A DNA stretch of 64,000 nucleotides from Planctomycetota bacterium (GTDB lineage: Bacteria > Planctomycetota > Planctomycetia > Gemmatales > HRBIN36), in the NCBI GenBank assembly GCA_014584395.1, contig JACTMY010000009.1, forward strand, positions 1-64,000, read 5' to 3'. The position numbers and the translations under genes are program-made. This document shows positions 8,431 to 19,015 of the stretch, piece by piece; position 1 is the stretch's first letter; the number at the start of each line of letters is the position of its first letter. The notes below the pieces were generated by a model that did no database searches, was not told the DNA's origin, and was given only the letters and a program-made list of their open reading frames with translations.

Positions 8431-9406
8431 GGCTGGAGATCATCTCCTGTACAGTCCGCACGATGTCGGTCGGCTGGGGCAACGCGGCATCTTCCATTTG
8501 CGGGGCATAGGGAATGGGCACTTCCGCGCTGCACACGCGGGCCACGGGGGCATCCAGACTGTAGAAACCTTCTTCCATGATGCGGGCGCTGATTTCAGCC
8601 GCATGGCTGCCGCTCCGCCACGCTTCATCGACGATGACTGCACGATGCGTTTTTGCGACCGATTCGAGGATGGTGGCCATGTCGAGAGGTCGTAAACAGC
8701 GCAGGTCGATCACCTCGGCCTCGATGCCTTGTTCGGCGAGGGTCCGGGCGGCCGTCAGACATTTGCCCAGCGAACCGCCATGCGTGATGAGCGTCACCTC
8801 CTTGCCCGGACGGCGCACCACTGCTCGACGAAGATCAACCGGGCCAAGCGATTCGTCGACGGCGCCTTGTTCGGGGAGCAGCATGATGTGCTCGAAAATG
8901 AAGACGGGATCGGGTTCCTTGAGAGCCGATTGGAGCATGAATCGAGCATCATGCACGGTCGCCGGGGCCACGACGGTGATGCCGGGAATATGGGCGTACC
9001 AACCTTCGAAGCTATTGGAATGCTGCGAGGCCACGCGGCGGCCGCCGCCCGTGGTCATGCGGACAACAAGAGGGACGCTGAACTGGCCGCCGGACATGTG
9101 GCGCAGGATGGCGGCGTTGTTGACGACTTGATCCAAGCTCAAGAGGCTGAAATTGACCGTCATGACCTCGACGATCGGCCGCATGCCGCCGAGGGCGGCC
9201 CCGATGCCTAAGCCCATGAATGCATCTTCCGAAAGGGGCGTGTCGCGGATGCGTTCGGGGCCAAACTCTTCCAGCAGACCCCGGCTGCAAGCGAACGCGC
9301 CGCCGTATCGGCCCACGTCCTCGCCCATCAGAAAGACGCGCGGGTCGTCGTGGAGGGCTTCGCGCAATCCCTGCCGAATCGCCTCTCGATAGGTCATGGT
9401 CGTCAT
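8423..9406 (-). CDS. pdhB: Pyruvate (or acetoin/2-oxoacid) dehydrogenase E1 beta subunit
   Basis: 327 residues, transketolase-like pyrimidine-binding fold. Recognisable stretches are the N-terminal [50 protein letters not shown], and the C-terminal half with [10 protein letters not shown] and the domain ending in [16 protein letters not shown]. It forms the alpha2beta2 E1 decarboxylase with the upstream gene; their reading frames overlap by four bases (ATGA). The neighbouring E2 and acetyl-CoA synthetase make acetyl-CoA the likely product. Confidence 0.93.
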   Translation of the reverse strand: MTTMTYREAIRQGLREALHDDPRVFLMGEDVGRYGGAFACSRGLLEEFGPERIRDTPLSEDAFMGLGIGAALGGMRPIVEVMTVNFSLLSLDQVVNNAAILRHMSGGQFSVPLVVRMTTGGGRRVASQHSNSFEGWYAHIPGITVVAPATVHDARFMLQSALKEPDPVFIFEHIMLLPEQGAVDESLGPVDLRRAVVRRPGKEVTLITHGGSLGKCLTAARTLAEQGIEAEVIDLRCLRPLDMATILESVAKTHRAVIVDEAWRSGSHAAEISARIMEEGFYSLDAPVARVCSAEVPIPYAPQMEDAALPQPTDIVRTVQEMISSHG

Positions 9407-10389
9407 GGGGCCACCGGCGTGTGAACGTGTTTATAGAGATCCGCGACCGCTTCCCAGGGGCCGGCTTCCGCCTCAGCGACCGCATTGGCTACTTCCGCGG
9501 CAATCTCCTGCTCCATGGCGTGCACGTCTCGATCGACCATGATTCCTTCCTTCAATAGATGACTTTGAAACGCTGCAAGGGGGTCGCGTTGCTTCCATAA
9601 TTCAACCTCATCCTTGCCGCGATAGAGTTCGGCATCATACATCGAATGAGCGCGAAAGCGATACGTTCTTGCTTCCAGAAAAATGGGGCCTTCCCCTTTG
9701 CGAATTTGCCCGACGGCGCGGCGCACGGCCGCTTCCACGGCCAGGACATCCATGCCATCCACGGAGACGGCAGGCAATTGGTAGCTTTCCGCCTTGCGGG
9801 CCAGGTCAACTTGAGCTTGATGGCGAGCCAGGTGTGTGCCCATGGCATATAGATTGTTTTCACACAAAAATAGAACGGGCAACTGCCACAGGGAGGCCAG
9901 ATTGAGCGTTTCATGGAAAACGCCCTCGGCAACGGCCCCGTCGCCAAAGAAACAAGCCGTTACGGTGTTTCTATTCTGCATCTTATCCGCTAGAGCCAAC
10001 CCAGCGGCGATGGGCAGGCCGCCGCCGACGATCGCATAACCGCCGAAGAAACGGCGGTTCGCATCAAACAGATGCATCGAGCCGCCGCGGCCGCCGCTGC
10101 AGCCGTTCGCTTTGCCGTACATTTCCGCCATGATCGCCCCGGGGGAGATGCCGCGGGCCAGTGCATGGCCATGCTCGCGATAAGTGGAAACGACGTTGTC
10201 CTCGGGTTCAAGGGCAGTCATGGCGCCAACGGCAATCGCTTCTTCCCCAATGTATAAATGAAGGAAGCCCATGATCTTCCCTTGGGTATAAACCTCAGCG
10301 GCTTTTTCCTCGAAGCGGCGAATGAGCAGCATCTGACGAAGCAGGCTTCGCAACCTGGAAGCGTTCGACGATGCATCGTGGGCAGTCAT
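9403..10389 (-). CDS. pdhA: Pyruvate (or acetoin/2-oxoacid) dehydrogenase E1 alpha subunit
   Basis: 328 residues, normal length for the family. The thiamine diphosphate motif is complete: [17 protein letters not shown] ending in CENN about 30 residues later. The phosphorylation-loop region ([20 protein letters not shown]) and the N-terminal [16 protein letters not shown] with GEEAIAVGA are typical. It decarboxylates a 2-oxoacid and passes the acyl group to the lipoyl arm of E2. It lies 43 bases downstream of the acetyl-CoA synthetase gene in the same orientation and overlaps the E1 beta gene. Confidence 0.93.
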   Translation of the reverse strand: MTAHDASSNASRLRSLLRQMLLIRRFEEKAAEVYTQGKIMGFLHLYIGEEAIAVGAMTALEPEDNVVSTYREHGHALARGISPGAIMAEMYGKANGCSGGRGGSMHLFDANRRFFGGYAIVGGGLPIAAGLALADKMQNRNTVTACFFGDGAVAEGVFHETLNLASLWQLPVLFLCENNLYAMGTHLARHQAQVDLARKAESYQLPAVSVDGMDVLAVEAAVRRAVGQIRKGEGPIFLEARTYRFRAHSMYDAELYRGKDEVELWKQRDPLAAFQSHLLKEGIMVDRDVHAMEQEIAAEVANAVAEAEAGPWEAVADLYKHVHTPVAP

Positions 10390-10432
10390 GATCGATGGGT
10401 TCCTTTAATGCATGGGCCAGCGCGCCACACCC

Positions 10433-12208
10433 TTACTCCAACGTCGAGGTATCCCCTTCAGGCAGGCCCAATTCGCGAGCCTTCAAGAGCCGTCGCATAA
10501 TCTTCCCCGAGCGGGTTTTGGGCAAGGATGGGAGAATCGCGATTTCCTTGGGAGCCACCACGGCGCCCAGTCTTTTGCGAGCAAATGCGAGCAAGTCGCG
10601 GTTTAATGCCTCCGATGGTTCAAAGCCCGCTTTCAACGAAACGAAGGCTTTAACGACCTCGAGGGCCACCGGGTCAGGCTTGCCGATAACGCCTGCCTCC
10701 GCCACCGCGGGATGCTCCATCAAAATGCTCTCCACTTCAAATGGACCAATGAGATGGCCTGAAGTCTTAATGACGTCGTCCTTGCGGCCAATGAACCAAA
10801 AGTAACCATCAGTATCTTTCCTGGCCAGGTCGCCGGTCAAGTACCAGCCATCGTTGAAACATTTGCGGTAGCGTTCTTCCTCCCGCCAATAGCCGCGAAA
10901 CATGGAGGGCCACCCGGGCCGCAGGGCCAACTCGCCTTGCTCCTCAGGGTGATCGATCACGCGGACGCTGCCATCGTCTTGCGCGCGCACAATGGCTGCA
11001 TCGATGCCGGGCAGGGGTTTACCCATCGAGCCAGGCCGGATGTCCATGGAGGCGTAATTGGCGATCATGATGCCGCCGGTTTCCGTTTGCCACCAGTTAT
11101 CGTGAAAAGGCAAACCGAGGGCTTGTGCTCCCCACACCACGGCTTCGGGGTTTAAGGGTTCGCCGACGCTGGCCGCGAAACGCAAAGAGGCTAAGTTGTA
11201 GCGGCGAGCGACGTCGGCGCCGGCCTTCATCAGCATGCGAATGGCGGTCGGCGCTGTGTACCAGACCGTGATCTTTTGCTCTTGGAGTATGCCATACCAG
11301 CGTTCGGCATCAAAGTCGCCTTCATCGATGATGCTAGTGACGCCGTTGGTCAATGGGGCGATGATGCCGTAGGACGTTCCGGTCACCCAGCCTGGATCAG
11401 CCGTGCACCAGAAAATATCATCGGCGTGCAGATCGAGGGCGAGTTTGCCCGTGCTATGATGTGCGATCACGGCCTGGTGAACGTGGATGGCGCCTTTGGG
11501 CGTTCCGGTCGTGCCGCTGGTGAAATGGAGCAAGGCATAGTCTTCAGGATCGGTCGGTTGAATGGTGTAGCGGTCATTGGCTTGTGCCATCAATTCTTGA
11601 AAATTGACGGTGCCGGCATGCGGTTCCGAAGCTGCATCGCGCATCAGGGGATCTGGTTCATCGACCAGTAGGACGTGCCGTAAATCGGGCAAGGTTGAGC
11701 GGATGACAGCGACTTTGCGTTTGTAAAGAGCTTCAGTCGTCACCAAGACTTGTGCTTGTCCAATGGCTAAGCGCGAGCGGATCGGCTCCGGGCCGAAGGC
11801 AGAGAAAAGCGGGCAGAATATGCTGCGATTCTTCAATGTGCCCAAAGCCGCCACGTACAGTTCGGGGATTCGTCCCATCAGAGCAAAGACACGATCCGCC
11901 TTGCCGATCCCTAAACTTTGCAGCACGTTGGCAAAACGATTGGTTTGATCCCGGAGTTGGCTGTAGGTGAACTCTTGCACCTGGCCCGATTTGCCAAGCC
12001 AACGGATGGCCACATGTTGACCGCGCGGCCCTTGCGCATGTCGATCGACGGCTTCATGCGCGATGTTGAGCCCGCCTCCACCAGGCAGGCCGCTGAGTTC
12101 GCTCCGCGCCTGGTCCCACGAGAAATGTGTTCGCACCTGGTCATAGTCTTGCATATTGGCAAGAAGGGCGCTGCTTTGGCTGGCTTTAACGATCGGCTCC
12201 CAAGGCAT
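10433..12208 (-). CDS. acsA: AMP-forming acetyl-CoA synthetase
   Basis: 591 residues from ATG at 12208 (GGAG eight bases upstream); a TTG at 12235 in the same frame is an alternative. ANL-superfamily motifs are in order: [16 protein letters not shown] (AMP-binding P-loop), [39 protein letters not shown], and the C-terminal SGKIMRR with the adenylation lysine that is often acetyl-regulated. Length and ends fit the AcsA branch of acetate-CoA ligases. It activates acetate to acetyl-CoA with ATP. First gene of the leftward operon with pdhA, pdhB, pdhC and acp, divergent from a GntR/FCD regulator that may control it. Confidence 0.92.
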   Translation of the reverse strand: MPWEPIVKASQSSALLANMQDYDQVRTHFSWDQARSELSGLPGGGGLNIAHEAVDRHAQGPRGQHVAIRWLGKSGQVQEFTYSQLRDQTNRFANVLQSLGIGKADRVFALMGRIPELYVAALGTLKNRSIFCPLFSAFGPEPIRSRLAIGQAQVLVTTEALYKRKVAVIRSTLPDLRHVLLVDEPDPLMRDAASEPHAGTVNFQELMAQANDRYTIQPTDPEDYALLHFTSGTTGTPKGAIHVHQAVIAHHSTGKLALDLHADDIFWCTADPGWVTGTSYGIIAPLTNGVTSIIDEGDFDAERWYGILQEQKITVWYTAPTAIRMLMKAGADVARRYNLASLRFAASVGEPLNPEAVVWGAQALGLPFHDNWWQTETGGIMIANYASMDIRPGSMGKPLPGIDAAIVRAQDDGSVRVIDHPEEQGELALRPGWPSMFRGYWREEERYRKCFNDGWYLTGDLARKDTDGYFWFIGRKDDVIKTSGHLIGPFEVESILMEHPAVAEAGVIGKPDPVALEVVKAFVSLKAGFEPSEALNRDLLAFARKRLGAVVAPKEIAILPSLPKTRSGKIMRRLLKARELGLPEGDTSTLE

Positions 12209-12639
12209 GTAGTCAGACTCCGATAAACCGACCAAAGGTGTGAGCCTGCATTTTCGCGAAGCAATGAAACAGACCAGCGGGTAAGAACGATCTTGCTGAT
12301 GTGTCTATCTTAACGGGTTCAGTGAACATTGTGCACTCACTCTGTGCGAAAAGGAGTAAAGTGCCAATGGCATCACTGCACGCAATGGTTGTTATGGTGT
12401 CCGACGCCAACGATCTGGTGGTGGCTTACCCGCATCTGAAAAAGTCGGGTTCAACGGACTGCAAAGGGAACGATGACGACAAAAAAGTTGTGCCATTGAA
12501 GGGGCAGTGCATCAAATCGAAGAGCAAAATATAATTTTACAGTAGACGGTATACCAAATGAGGGTTAGACTGTTGTCCTCGCCTATGCCATCCGCCTTTT
12601 GGGGAGCCTGCCGTTATTCCCACACTAAAGCCAATCGTT
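12209..12639. other. Divergent intergenic region between acsA and the GntR regulator
   Basis: About 430 bases without a convincing gene. It should hold the promoters of the acsA operon and of the regulator. A short palindrome-like AGTG-N9-CACT lies near 12320-12336. I found no clear GntR-type operator. A 77-codon frame at 12301-12534 has no ribosome site or recognisable content. Confidence 0.4.
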
Positions 12640-13278
12640 TTGGACCGCACGACGATCACCGCTCAGGTGGTCGAGCACTTGCGCACTCAGATTGTGACTG
12701 GGACGTTGGCGCCGGGCAGTTGTTTGCCTGAATCGCGCGTCGGTCAGCGGTTGGGCGTCAGTCGAGTGCCTGTGCGCGAAGCGCTGGCCATGCTCGAGCG
12801 CGAAGGCTTGGTCTCGTTCAATCATCGAGGGACAGCCCATGTGGTGGATTTCGGCCCCGATGATATTCGAGAATTGGGATTCATGCGCGTGGCCTTGGAA
12901 CCGGTGGGGACGCGCCTGGCTTGCTCTTCCCTGAATCCGGAATGGGTCAACGCCTTGCGAGCGAATCTTCGTCAACTCAAGGGAGCGAAATCGCTCACCG
13001 AAGTGACTCGCCTCGATGTGGCTTTCCACGAAACGATCATCCTCGCTTCAGGCAACAGTCGGCTGCAAATCGCTTATCGGCAACTGTCCTCCCAGTTCGT
13101 TCTGGTCATGGGCATGTTTCATCGGGCGATCGAAGCCAAAACGCGGATCACGCGCGACCTGACCTACCGCAGTCATGAACAACTGTTGAACGTCATGCTC
13201 GAGGGGGATGTCAAACGCGTTGAATCCATGGCCCGCCAACATGCGGAAAGCTGGCTGCATGACTGGTCTACCACTTGA
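12640..13278 (+). CDS. GntR family transcriptional regulator, FadR/FCD subfamily
   Basis: 212 residues. The N-terminal winged helix-turn-helix (residues about 5-70) has GTLAPGSCLPESRVGQRLGVSRVPVREALAMLEREGLV, the classic GntR signature. The C-terminal all-helical FCD ligand domain has the metal-binding-type residues in RLDVAFHETI and YRSHEQLLNVMLEGD. The chosen start is TTG at 12640 because no ATG precedes the conserved domain. Such regulators respond to small carboxylates and usually bind their own divergent promoter, so control of the acsA/pdh operon is a reasonable inference. Confidence 0.88.
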   Translation: MDRTTITAQVVEHLRTQIVTGTLAPGSCLPESRVGQRLGVSRVPVREALAMLEREGLVSFNHRGTAHVVDFGPDDIRELGFMRVALEPVGTRLACSSLNPEWVNALRANLRQLKGAKSLTEVTRLDVAFHETIILASGNSRLQIAYRQLSSQFVLVMGMFHRAIEAKTRITRDLTYRSHEQLLNVMLEGDVKRVESMARQHAESWLHDWSTT

Positions 13279-13400
13279 ATTTTACGATGATGGGTTGCAG
13301 TCGCTGACAACCTAACCTGAAAACCCCTGCCAGAACAGCATCCCTCCTGAGACAGACGCGAACGTTGATCATGATCGACAGCCTTCGAGGAAATGGCAAT

Positions 13401-16400
13401 ATGGTACACCGACGACGCATGGGTTCATGGCGATGGGGTCGTGTTAGCTTGGTTGCCACGTTTTTGGTCGTTTCCGGCGGCTGGCTCCTGCTGCTGCCGT
13501 CCGCCCATGTCGCCAGTCAGTCCAATGACGATTTTAGCCGCATCGTTCGGCCATTCTTGCAACGCTTCTGTCTCGAATGCCATTCAACGCAGCGTAAAAA
13601 AGGCAGTCTCGACCTCGAACAGTTTACTTCCGTGGAAGCAGTTCGCAAGGAGATCAAACGCTGGCAACAAGTCCTTGAATTAGTCGAGAGTGGAGAAATG
13701 CCCCCTGAGGGGCAGCCTCAACCGGCGTCCAAGGAAAAACAGGAGTTCTTGCGATGGTTGAATGAATGGATCAATCAGGAGGCCCGTCAGCGAGCTGGCG
13801 ATCCGGGGCATGTTCCGCTCCGGCGCTTGAGCAACGCTGAATATGATCAAACCATCGCCGACCTGACAGGCATCGCCTTCCATCCGGCACGCGAATTTCC
13901 CGCGGATGGCGCGGCAGGGGAGGGATTTACCAATGCGGCAGAAGCTCTGTCGGACATGTCGCCGACGATGTTGGACAAGTATCTAAAGGCAGCCAAGAAT
14001 CTATCTGAACACGTGGTATTGCTGCCTGGTGGTTTTCGTTTTTCGTCGGGCAAAACCCGCAGGGATTGGACCGATGAAAGCAGCAAACGGTTGAGGCAGT
14101 TTTATGCACAGCATGCGGCTCCGGAAGGCAAGCTGCTCATCGAACCCTACTTAATCGCCACGATTCGCCATCGGGATGCGCTTGAAAAGGGGCAAATGAC
14201 TTTGCCAGAGGTGGCGCGTCAAGAGAAGTTGAATGTCCAATATCTCACCCATCTTTGGCATGCTTTACAGGCCAAAGCTCCCTCCATGCCCATGGATTGG
14301 ATTCGCGCACGGTGGCGCACAGCCACCTTGGCGGAGGGGCCTCAACTGGTGAATGAGATAGCAGCCTGGCAGCAAGTGCTTTGGAAAACGGCCAACGTAG
14401 GCAATTATCTGCGCCCTTCCGGTCAGGATTATGTGGATTCGTTTACCAAGCAATACGCCACGGATCCAAAAGCAGTCGAACAGCAAAAACTGAGTTGGCC
14501 CATCCAGCCAACCCTGGGCGAAAGTGAAATCATCTTGCATTTGTCTGCTCGCGAGTTGCATCCCGCTTCGGAAAATGCGCGCGTGGTTTGGCATCAGCCT
14601 CGTTTTGAAGCGCCCCAGCAAGCTCCTTTAATGTTGAAAGATTACGATCGTTTTCGAGCGGAATATGAAGTTGATCGCACCACCTTGTTTTCTGAGTCAG
14701 CTCGCTACTTGCACGCGGTGGCTGAGCATGCAAATGATCCCCTGCGCGACGTCGGCCAACTCGCTTCACACTATGAATTAGATGAACCTTTACTGCGGAA
14801 TTGGATCGACTTGCTGGCTTTGGACGCCAATGCCATGGGGCAGTTGGTACCCGCGGTTGATTTACAACTGCTCGATGAAAAAGTGACCAACGCCGGTGGA
14901 AAACCATCGATCCATGGTTGGCGGAAAAAGGGCATGGAGCTGCCCATCGTCTTGGCCAATGCATCGGACGTGGTGGAGCACATTCCAGGCACCATTGCGC
15001 CGCATCAAGTCGTCATGCATCCCACCCCTGATGCATTTGTGGCGGTCGTTTGGAAGAGCCCCATTTCCGGAAAAGTCCAAATCGCTTCCAGCGTGGCTCA
15101 TACCCATCCCGCTGGGGGAAATGGTGTGAGCTGGTGGATCGAACATCGGCACGCGGGACAGGCCAAAATGCTTCTCGAGGGAAGCATTCCGCGCGGCGGA
15201 GCCGTGAACGCGCCGACGCTTTCCCTGATGGTCGCCAAAGACGATTGGATCATGTTGGCCGTGGATGCACGAAATCGCGATCACACTTTCGACACCACGA
15301 CCGTCAACCTCGCCATCAAGCTTGTCGAAAACCCAACCCAGACATGGGACCTCGCAACGCAGTTGGCGGACCGTATCCAGGACGGCAATCCTCAGCCTGA
15401 TGCCCTTGGCCAACCGGCTGTCTGGAGCTTTGTGCTTGGCCCGAGCCGACCGGTGGGGGCGTCGCCGGTGCTTCACATTCCTTACCATTCATTGCTCGGT
15501 CGATGGCGCAGCGCCGTGCTGGAATCCCAGAAAAAGGAATCATCCGAGGAGTTGGCACGCCAAGTACAAACCTGTCTAACCGCTCCGCGCTCTTCCATCA
15601 AGGATCAAGCAGATCTGGCTCTGTACGATCTTATGCTTGCGCCTGAGTGCCTGTTATTTCGCGGCGTGAAGGTCGCAAAGTTAGGCAAGGCATTGCCTCA
15701 GACGGAGCACTTTGGGTGGAAGCCCACGCTGTTTGGCGGACTGGTGGATGAAGAGAGCGTGTGTGCTCCTGCCAACGGCACCTTGGAACTGCGTTTGCCG
15801 GCGTCCTTATTGCAGCAGCGCACGTTCGTCGTCGAAGGTCGCATCCATGAACCGTCGTCCATGCGCGTGGTGCAGTTTCATATTTCCGCGCCATCGGGGC
15901 AAAGTGGTCTAACCTGGCCTCCACCCCAAGAAGTCGCGGCCGACGCCAAGGGCGCAGGCTACAAGCAACTCCAAAAGGGAGCAGAGGAGTTTCGTCAGCT
16001 CTTTCCCCTGTTTACCTGTTTTCCCTTGGTGATACCGAACGATGAAGTCGTGTCGCTCAAAATGTTTCATCGCGAGGATGAACCATTGATGCGTCTTTTC
16101 CTGGATGAAGCCCAAACGAAAGAACTCAACGCGTTGTGGCTGGACCACGATTTCATCGGCCAACAAGCCATCGCTGAGAATAAATTTCTCCCGCAGTTCA
16201 TTGGCTACACCACGCAAGATGCTCCCCCAGCGATCGTGGCCTTTTTTGAAAACCGCAGACCGGTATTTCAGCAGCGTGCTGATGCATTGGAACGTGCTCT
16301 CGAGGCCGCGATTCCAAAGCAACTCGATGCCTTGATGGCGTTCGCAGCGCGGGCCTTTCGCAGGCCGCTCTCGGCGGACGAGCGTGCTGACTTGCTGCAA

Positions 16401-17579
16401 CTGTATCAATCGTTGCGGCAGCAAGGTGTTCCTCATGAGGAAGCGTTTCGGGGTGTGTTAACCCGGATTCTGGTGGCCCCGGCCTTTCTGTTTCGCATGG
16501 AGAAAGCGCCGCCCGGGCAAGCGGCCGCTGCCATTGATGATTGGGAGTTGGCTGCCCGATTGAGTTATTTCCTTTGGTCCTCGATGCCGGATGAAGAACT
16601 TCGCAGCCTGGCCGCTTCAGGCCAGCTGCACCAACCAAACGTGTTGCAGGCACAAATGCAGCGCATGCTGCAAGACGCGCGCGCACGCTCCTTGGCCATT
16701 GAATTTGGCACGCAATGGTTGCATGTGCGCCACTTTGACGCCTTCCAGGAAAAGAATGAAAAGCTGTTCCCGACCTTCAATGCAGAATTACGCATGGCCA
16801 TGTATGAGGAAGCCATTCGCTTTTTCCAGGACTTTTTCCAAGCCGATCGGCCCGTGCTCCATTTGCTCAACGCCGATGCCACATTCCTCAACGAATTGCT
16901 GGCGCACCATTACGGCATTCCCGATGTGGCGGGGCCGGCGTGGCGCCGCGTCGAGAACGTGCAACGCTATGGCCGAGGCGGCGTGCTTGGCCTGGGCTGC
17001 GTCCTTGCCAAACAGTCGGGGGCTTCGCGAACCAGCCCCATCTTAAGGGGCAATTGGATTGTGGAAACGCTCTTGGGTGAAAAACTGCCCCGGCCTCCTG
17101 CCAATGTGCCAACCTTGCCCGAAATGGAAGGCGTTGACTCATTGTCCATGCGGCAAATCGTGGAGCGGCATACGCGCCAGCCCGAATGCGCCGCCTGCCA
17201 CGTCCGCATTGATCCGTTTGGGTTCGCCTTTGAAAAGTATGATGCGATCGGCCGACGCCGTGAAACCTATCCCAACGGAACGCCTTTGAACGCGCATGCC
17301 CGACTCAAGGATGGCACTGAATTCACAGACGTGGATGGCTTGCGGCATTATTTGCTGACGCAAAAACAGGACGTCTTCGTCCGCCTGTTTTGCAAGAAGC
17401 TGTTAGGTTATGCTTTGGGGCGGGCCACGACTCTTGCCGATCAATCCGTGATTGACCAGATGGTGCAGGCGTTAAAGCAAAACGATGGTCGAATCTCGGC
17501 GGCGATGCAGGTGATCCTCCTCAGTCCTCAGTTTCGCATGATTCGCGGTGCTGCGTTTACGGACAAGGCCGGCGATTGA
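13401..17579 (+). CDS. DUF1592/DUF1588/DUF1585-group cytochrome c-containing protein (planctomycete type), unusually long
   Basis: 1392 residues from ATG at 13401 (GAGGAAATGG upstream; earlier in-frame starts exist). A signal anchor (VSLVATFLVVSGGWLLLLPS) is followed by a cytochrome c-like CLECH heme site and the DUF1587 motif PLRRLSNAEYDQTIADLTGI. After a long middle part come the DUF1592 (ARLSYFLWSSMPDEEL), DUF1588 (GRGGVLGLGCVLAKQSGASRTSPILRG) and DUF1585 (FVRLFCKKLLGYALGR) signatures, plus a CAACH motif within the last 130 residues. These proteins are exported and pair with DUF1552 proteins, as here: the next gene starts 23 bases on. Role unknown, probably extracytoplasmic redox or polymer-related. 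The family is usually about 750-900 residues; the extra region is in the middle. Confidence 0.9.
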   Translation: MVHRRRMGSWRWGRVSLVATFLVVSGGWLLLLPSAHVASQSNDDFSRIVRPFLQRFCLECHSTQRKKGSLDLEQFTSVEAVRKEIKRWQQVLELVESGEMPPEGQPQPASKEKQEFLRWLNEWINQEARQRAGDPGHVPLRRLSNAEYDQTIADLTGIAFHPAREFPADGAAGEGFTNAAEALSDMSPTMLDKYLKAAKNLSEHVVLLPGGFRFSSGKTRRDWTDESSKRLRQFYAQHAAPEGKLLIEPYLIATIRHRDALEKGQMTLPEVARQEKLNVQYLTHLWHALQAKAPSMPMDWIRARWRTATLAEGPQLVNEIAAWQQVLWKTANVGNYLRPSGQDYVDSFTKQYATDPKAVEQQKLSWPIQPTLGESEIILHLSARELHPASENARVVWHQPRFEAPQQAPLMLKDYDRFRAEYEVDRTTLFSESARYLHAVAEHANDPLRDVGQLASHYELDEPLLRNWIDLLALDANAMGQLVPAVDLQLLDEKVTNAGGKPSIHGWRKKGMELPIVLANASDVVEHIPGTIAPHQVVMHPTPDAFVAVVWKSPISGKVQIASSVAHTHPAGGNGVSWWIEHRHAGQAKMLLEGSIPRGGAVNAPTLSLMVAKDDWIMLAVDARNRDHTFDTTTVNLAIKLVENPTQTWDLATQLADRIQDGNPQPDALGQPAVWSFVLGPSRPVGASPVLHIPYHSLLGRWRSAVLESQKKESSEELARQVQTCLTAPRSSIKDQADLALYDLMLAPECLLFRGVKVAKLGKALPQTEHFGWKPTLFGGLVDEESVCAPANGTLELRLPASLLQQRTFVVEGRIHEPSSMRVVQFHISAPSGQSGLTWPPPQEVAADAKGAGYKQLQKGAEEFRQLFPLFTCFPLVIPNDEVVSLKMFHREDEPLMRLFLDEAQTKELNALWLDHDFIGQQAIAENKFLPQFIGYTTQDAPPAIVAFFENRRPVFQQRADALERALEAAIPKQLDALMAFAARAFRRPLSADERADLLQLYQSLRQQGVPHEEAFRGVLTRILVAPAFLFRMEKAPPGQAAAAIDDWELAARLSYFLWSSMPDEELRSLAASGQLHQPNVLQAQMQRMLQDARARSLAIEFGTQWLHVRHFDAFQEKNEKLFPTFNAELRMAMYEEAIRFFQDFFQADRPVLHLLNADATFLNELLAHHYGIPDVAGPAWRRVENVQRYGRGGVLGLGCVLAKQSGASRTSPILRGNWIVETLLGEKLPRPPANVPTLPEMEGVDSLSMRQIVERHTRQPECAACHVRIDPFGFAFEKYDAIGRRRETYPNGTPLNAHARLKDGTEFTDVDGLRHYLLTQKQDVFVRLFCKKLLGYALGRATTLADQSVIDQMVQALKQNDGRISAAMQVILLSPQFRMIRGAAFTDKAGD

Positions 17580-17602
17580 CCGATCACTCACTGGAGACCC
17601 TC

Positions 17603-18901
17603 ATGTTTCAGCCCATTTCTCGAAGGATGTTTCTGCGGGGCGTTGGCGTCACCATGGCATTGCCTTGGATGGAATCCTTGCCCGTGTGGGGTGACGACGT
17701 TGCCCGGCGCTCTTCGTCTGAGGCCCCGGTGCGGTTTGCGGTCTTGTTTGCTGGCAACGGCTTTCATAGCCGCGAATGGTGGGCCAAGGGAGAAGGGGCC
17801 GCGATGCAACTGGGCAAGGTGCTTGAGCCGCTGCACCCCTTTCGCGAAAACCTCTTGTTTCTACAGGGTCTTTATAATCAAGAAGCCTTGATCGGAGGCA
17901 TCCACAGTTGCCAAACGGGGAATTTGCTGACCGGGGCGCACCTGGCTCCAGCAGGAGAAATTCAATCGGGCATTAGTTGCGACCAGGTTCTCGCCGAACG
18001 GCTGAAGGGGCAAACCAAGGTGCCGAGTCTCGTGCTGGCCACGGAACCATCGATCGCAGCCATTCACAAGAATTATTCCATGATCTATAGTTCCCATATT
18101 TCATGGAGCTCGGCCACGACTCCCGTTCCTTTGGAGCTATACCCGTCGCTGGCTTTTGATCGGCTCTTTCGTGATGATGTGGGCCGCGCGGATAAAAGCG
18201 TGCTCGATGCGGTTCGTGAAGATGCCAGGCGCTATCAGAAAATCGTCAGCCAATCGGATCGACGACGGTTGGACGAGTATTTGAATTCCGTCCGCGAAGT
18301 CGAAAAGCGCATCGATCAAGCGGGTCAGCAAGGCCGTCTGCAAGGGTGGCGGCCCACCTTAACCGAACCCAATATGCCTCGGCCAGCGGAGGGCATTCCC
18401 CAAGACATCGATCAGCACATGCGGCTCATGTGCGACATTCTGGTATTGGCGTTTCAAACGGACACCACGCGGGTATGCACCTTAAAGCTGAACAACGACC
18501 ATTCGGCATTGCGCTTCCCGCATCTCAAAGTCGATTACATGATCCATCATTTACTGTCGCACACGGATAACGCGGATTGGCTCAAGGTCAATCAGTTCTT
18601 CACGGAACAGGTGGCCTATATCGCCCGGAAGATGGCATCCGTGCAGGAAGGAGATCGAACCTTGCTGGACAACAGCATGCTCCTTTTCCTGTCGAGCATG
18701 ATGACGGGCCATCACAATAATGATCAACTGCCAGTCGTGCTCGTTGGCGCCGGCGGCGGACAGATCAAAACGGGGCGAATCTTAAACTATTTGGGCAAGT
18801 CGAATCGCAAAATGTGCAGCTTGTACCTGTCCTTGTTGGACAAAGCAGGCGTCCATCTCGATCAATTCGGCGATTCCAATGAACGTCTAGCCGAAATCTG
18901 A
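17603..18901 (+). CDS. DUF1552 family protein with twin-arginine signal
   Basis: 432 residues from ATG at 17603 (GGAGACC upstream). The N-terminus (SRRMFLRGVGVTMALPW) is a Tat signal, so the protein is exported folded. The body matches DUF1552: FAVLFAGNGFHSREWW, then QSGISCDQVLAERL, PSLVLATEPS, and the C-terminal LSSMMTGHHNNDQLPVVLVGAGGG. DUF1552 belongs to the alkaline-phosphatase/sulfatase-like group together with DUF1501, but its chemistry is unproven. It is consistently encoded beside DUF1592-group cytochromes, and that pairing is conserved here. Confidence 0.92.
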   Translation: MFQPISRRMFLRGVGVTMALPWMESLPVWGDDVARRSSSEAPVRFAVLFAGNGFHSREWWAKGEGAAMQLGKVLEPLHPFRENLLFLQGLYNQEALIGGIHSCQTGNLLTGAHLAPAGEIQSGISCDQVLAERLKGQTKVPSLVLATEPSIAAIHKNYSMIYSSHISWSSATTPVPLELYPSLAFDRLFRDDVGRADKSVLDAVREDARRYQKIVSQSDRRRLDEYLNSVREVEKRIDQAGQQGRLQGWRPTLTEPNMPRPAEGIPQDIDQHMRLMCDILVLAFQTDTTRVCTLKLNNDHSALRFPHLKVDYMIHHLLSHTDNADWLKVNQFFTEQVAYIARKMASVQEGDRTLLDNSMLLFLSSMMTGHHNNDQLPVVLVGAGGGQIKTGRILNYLGKSNRKMCSLYLSLLDKAGVHLDQFGDSNERLAEI

Positions 18902-19015
18902 ACGGCTTGCTATTGATCCAACTTTACCTCATGAAAAGCTTGTTAGGGTCCGTGGCTCCGTTTACAATCACGGAACTCCCACGCCCTGGCGACCAGAGCG
19001 TCCTTCCACCAATGG

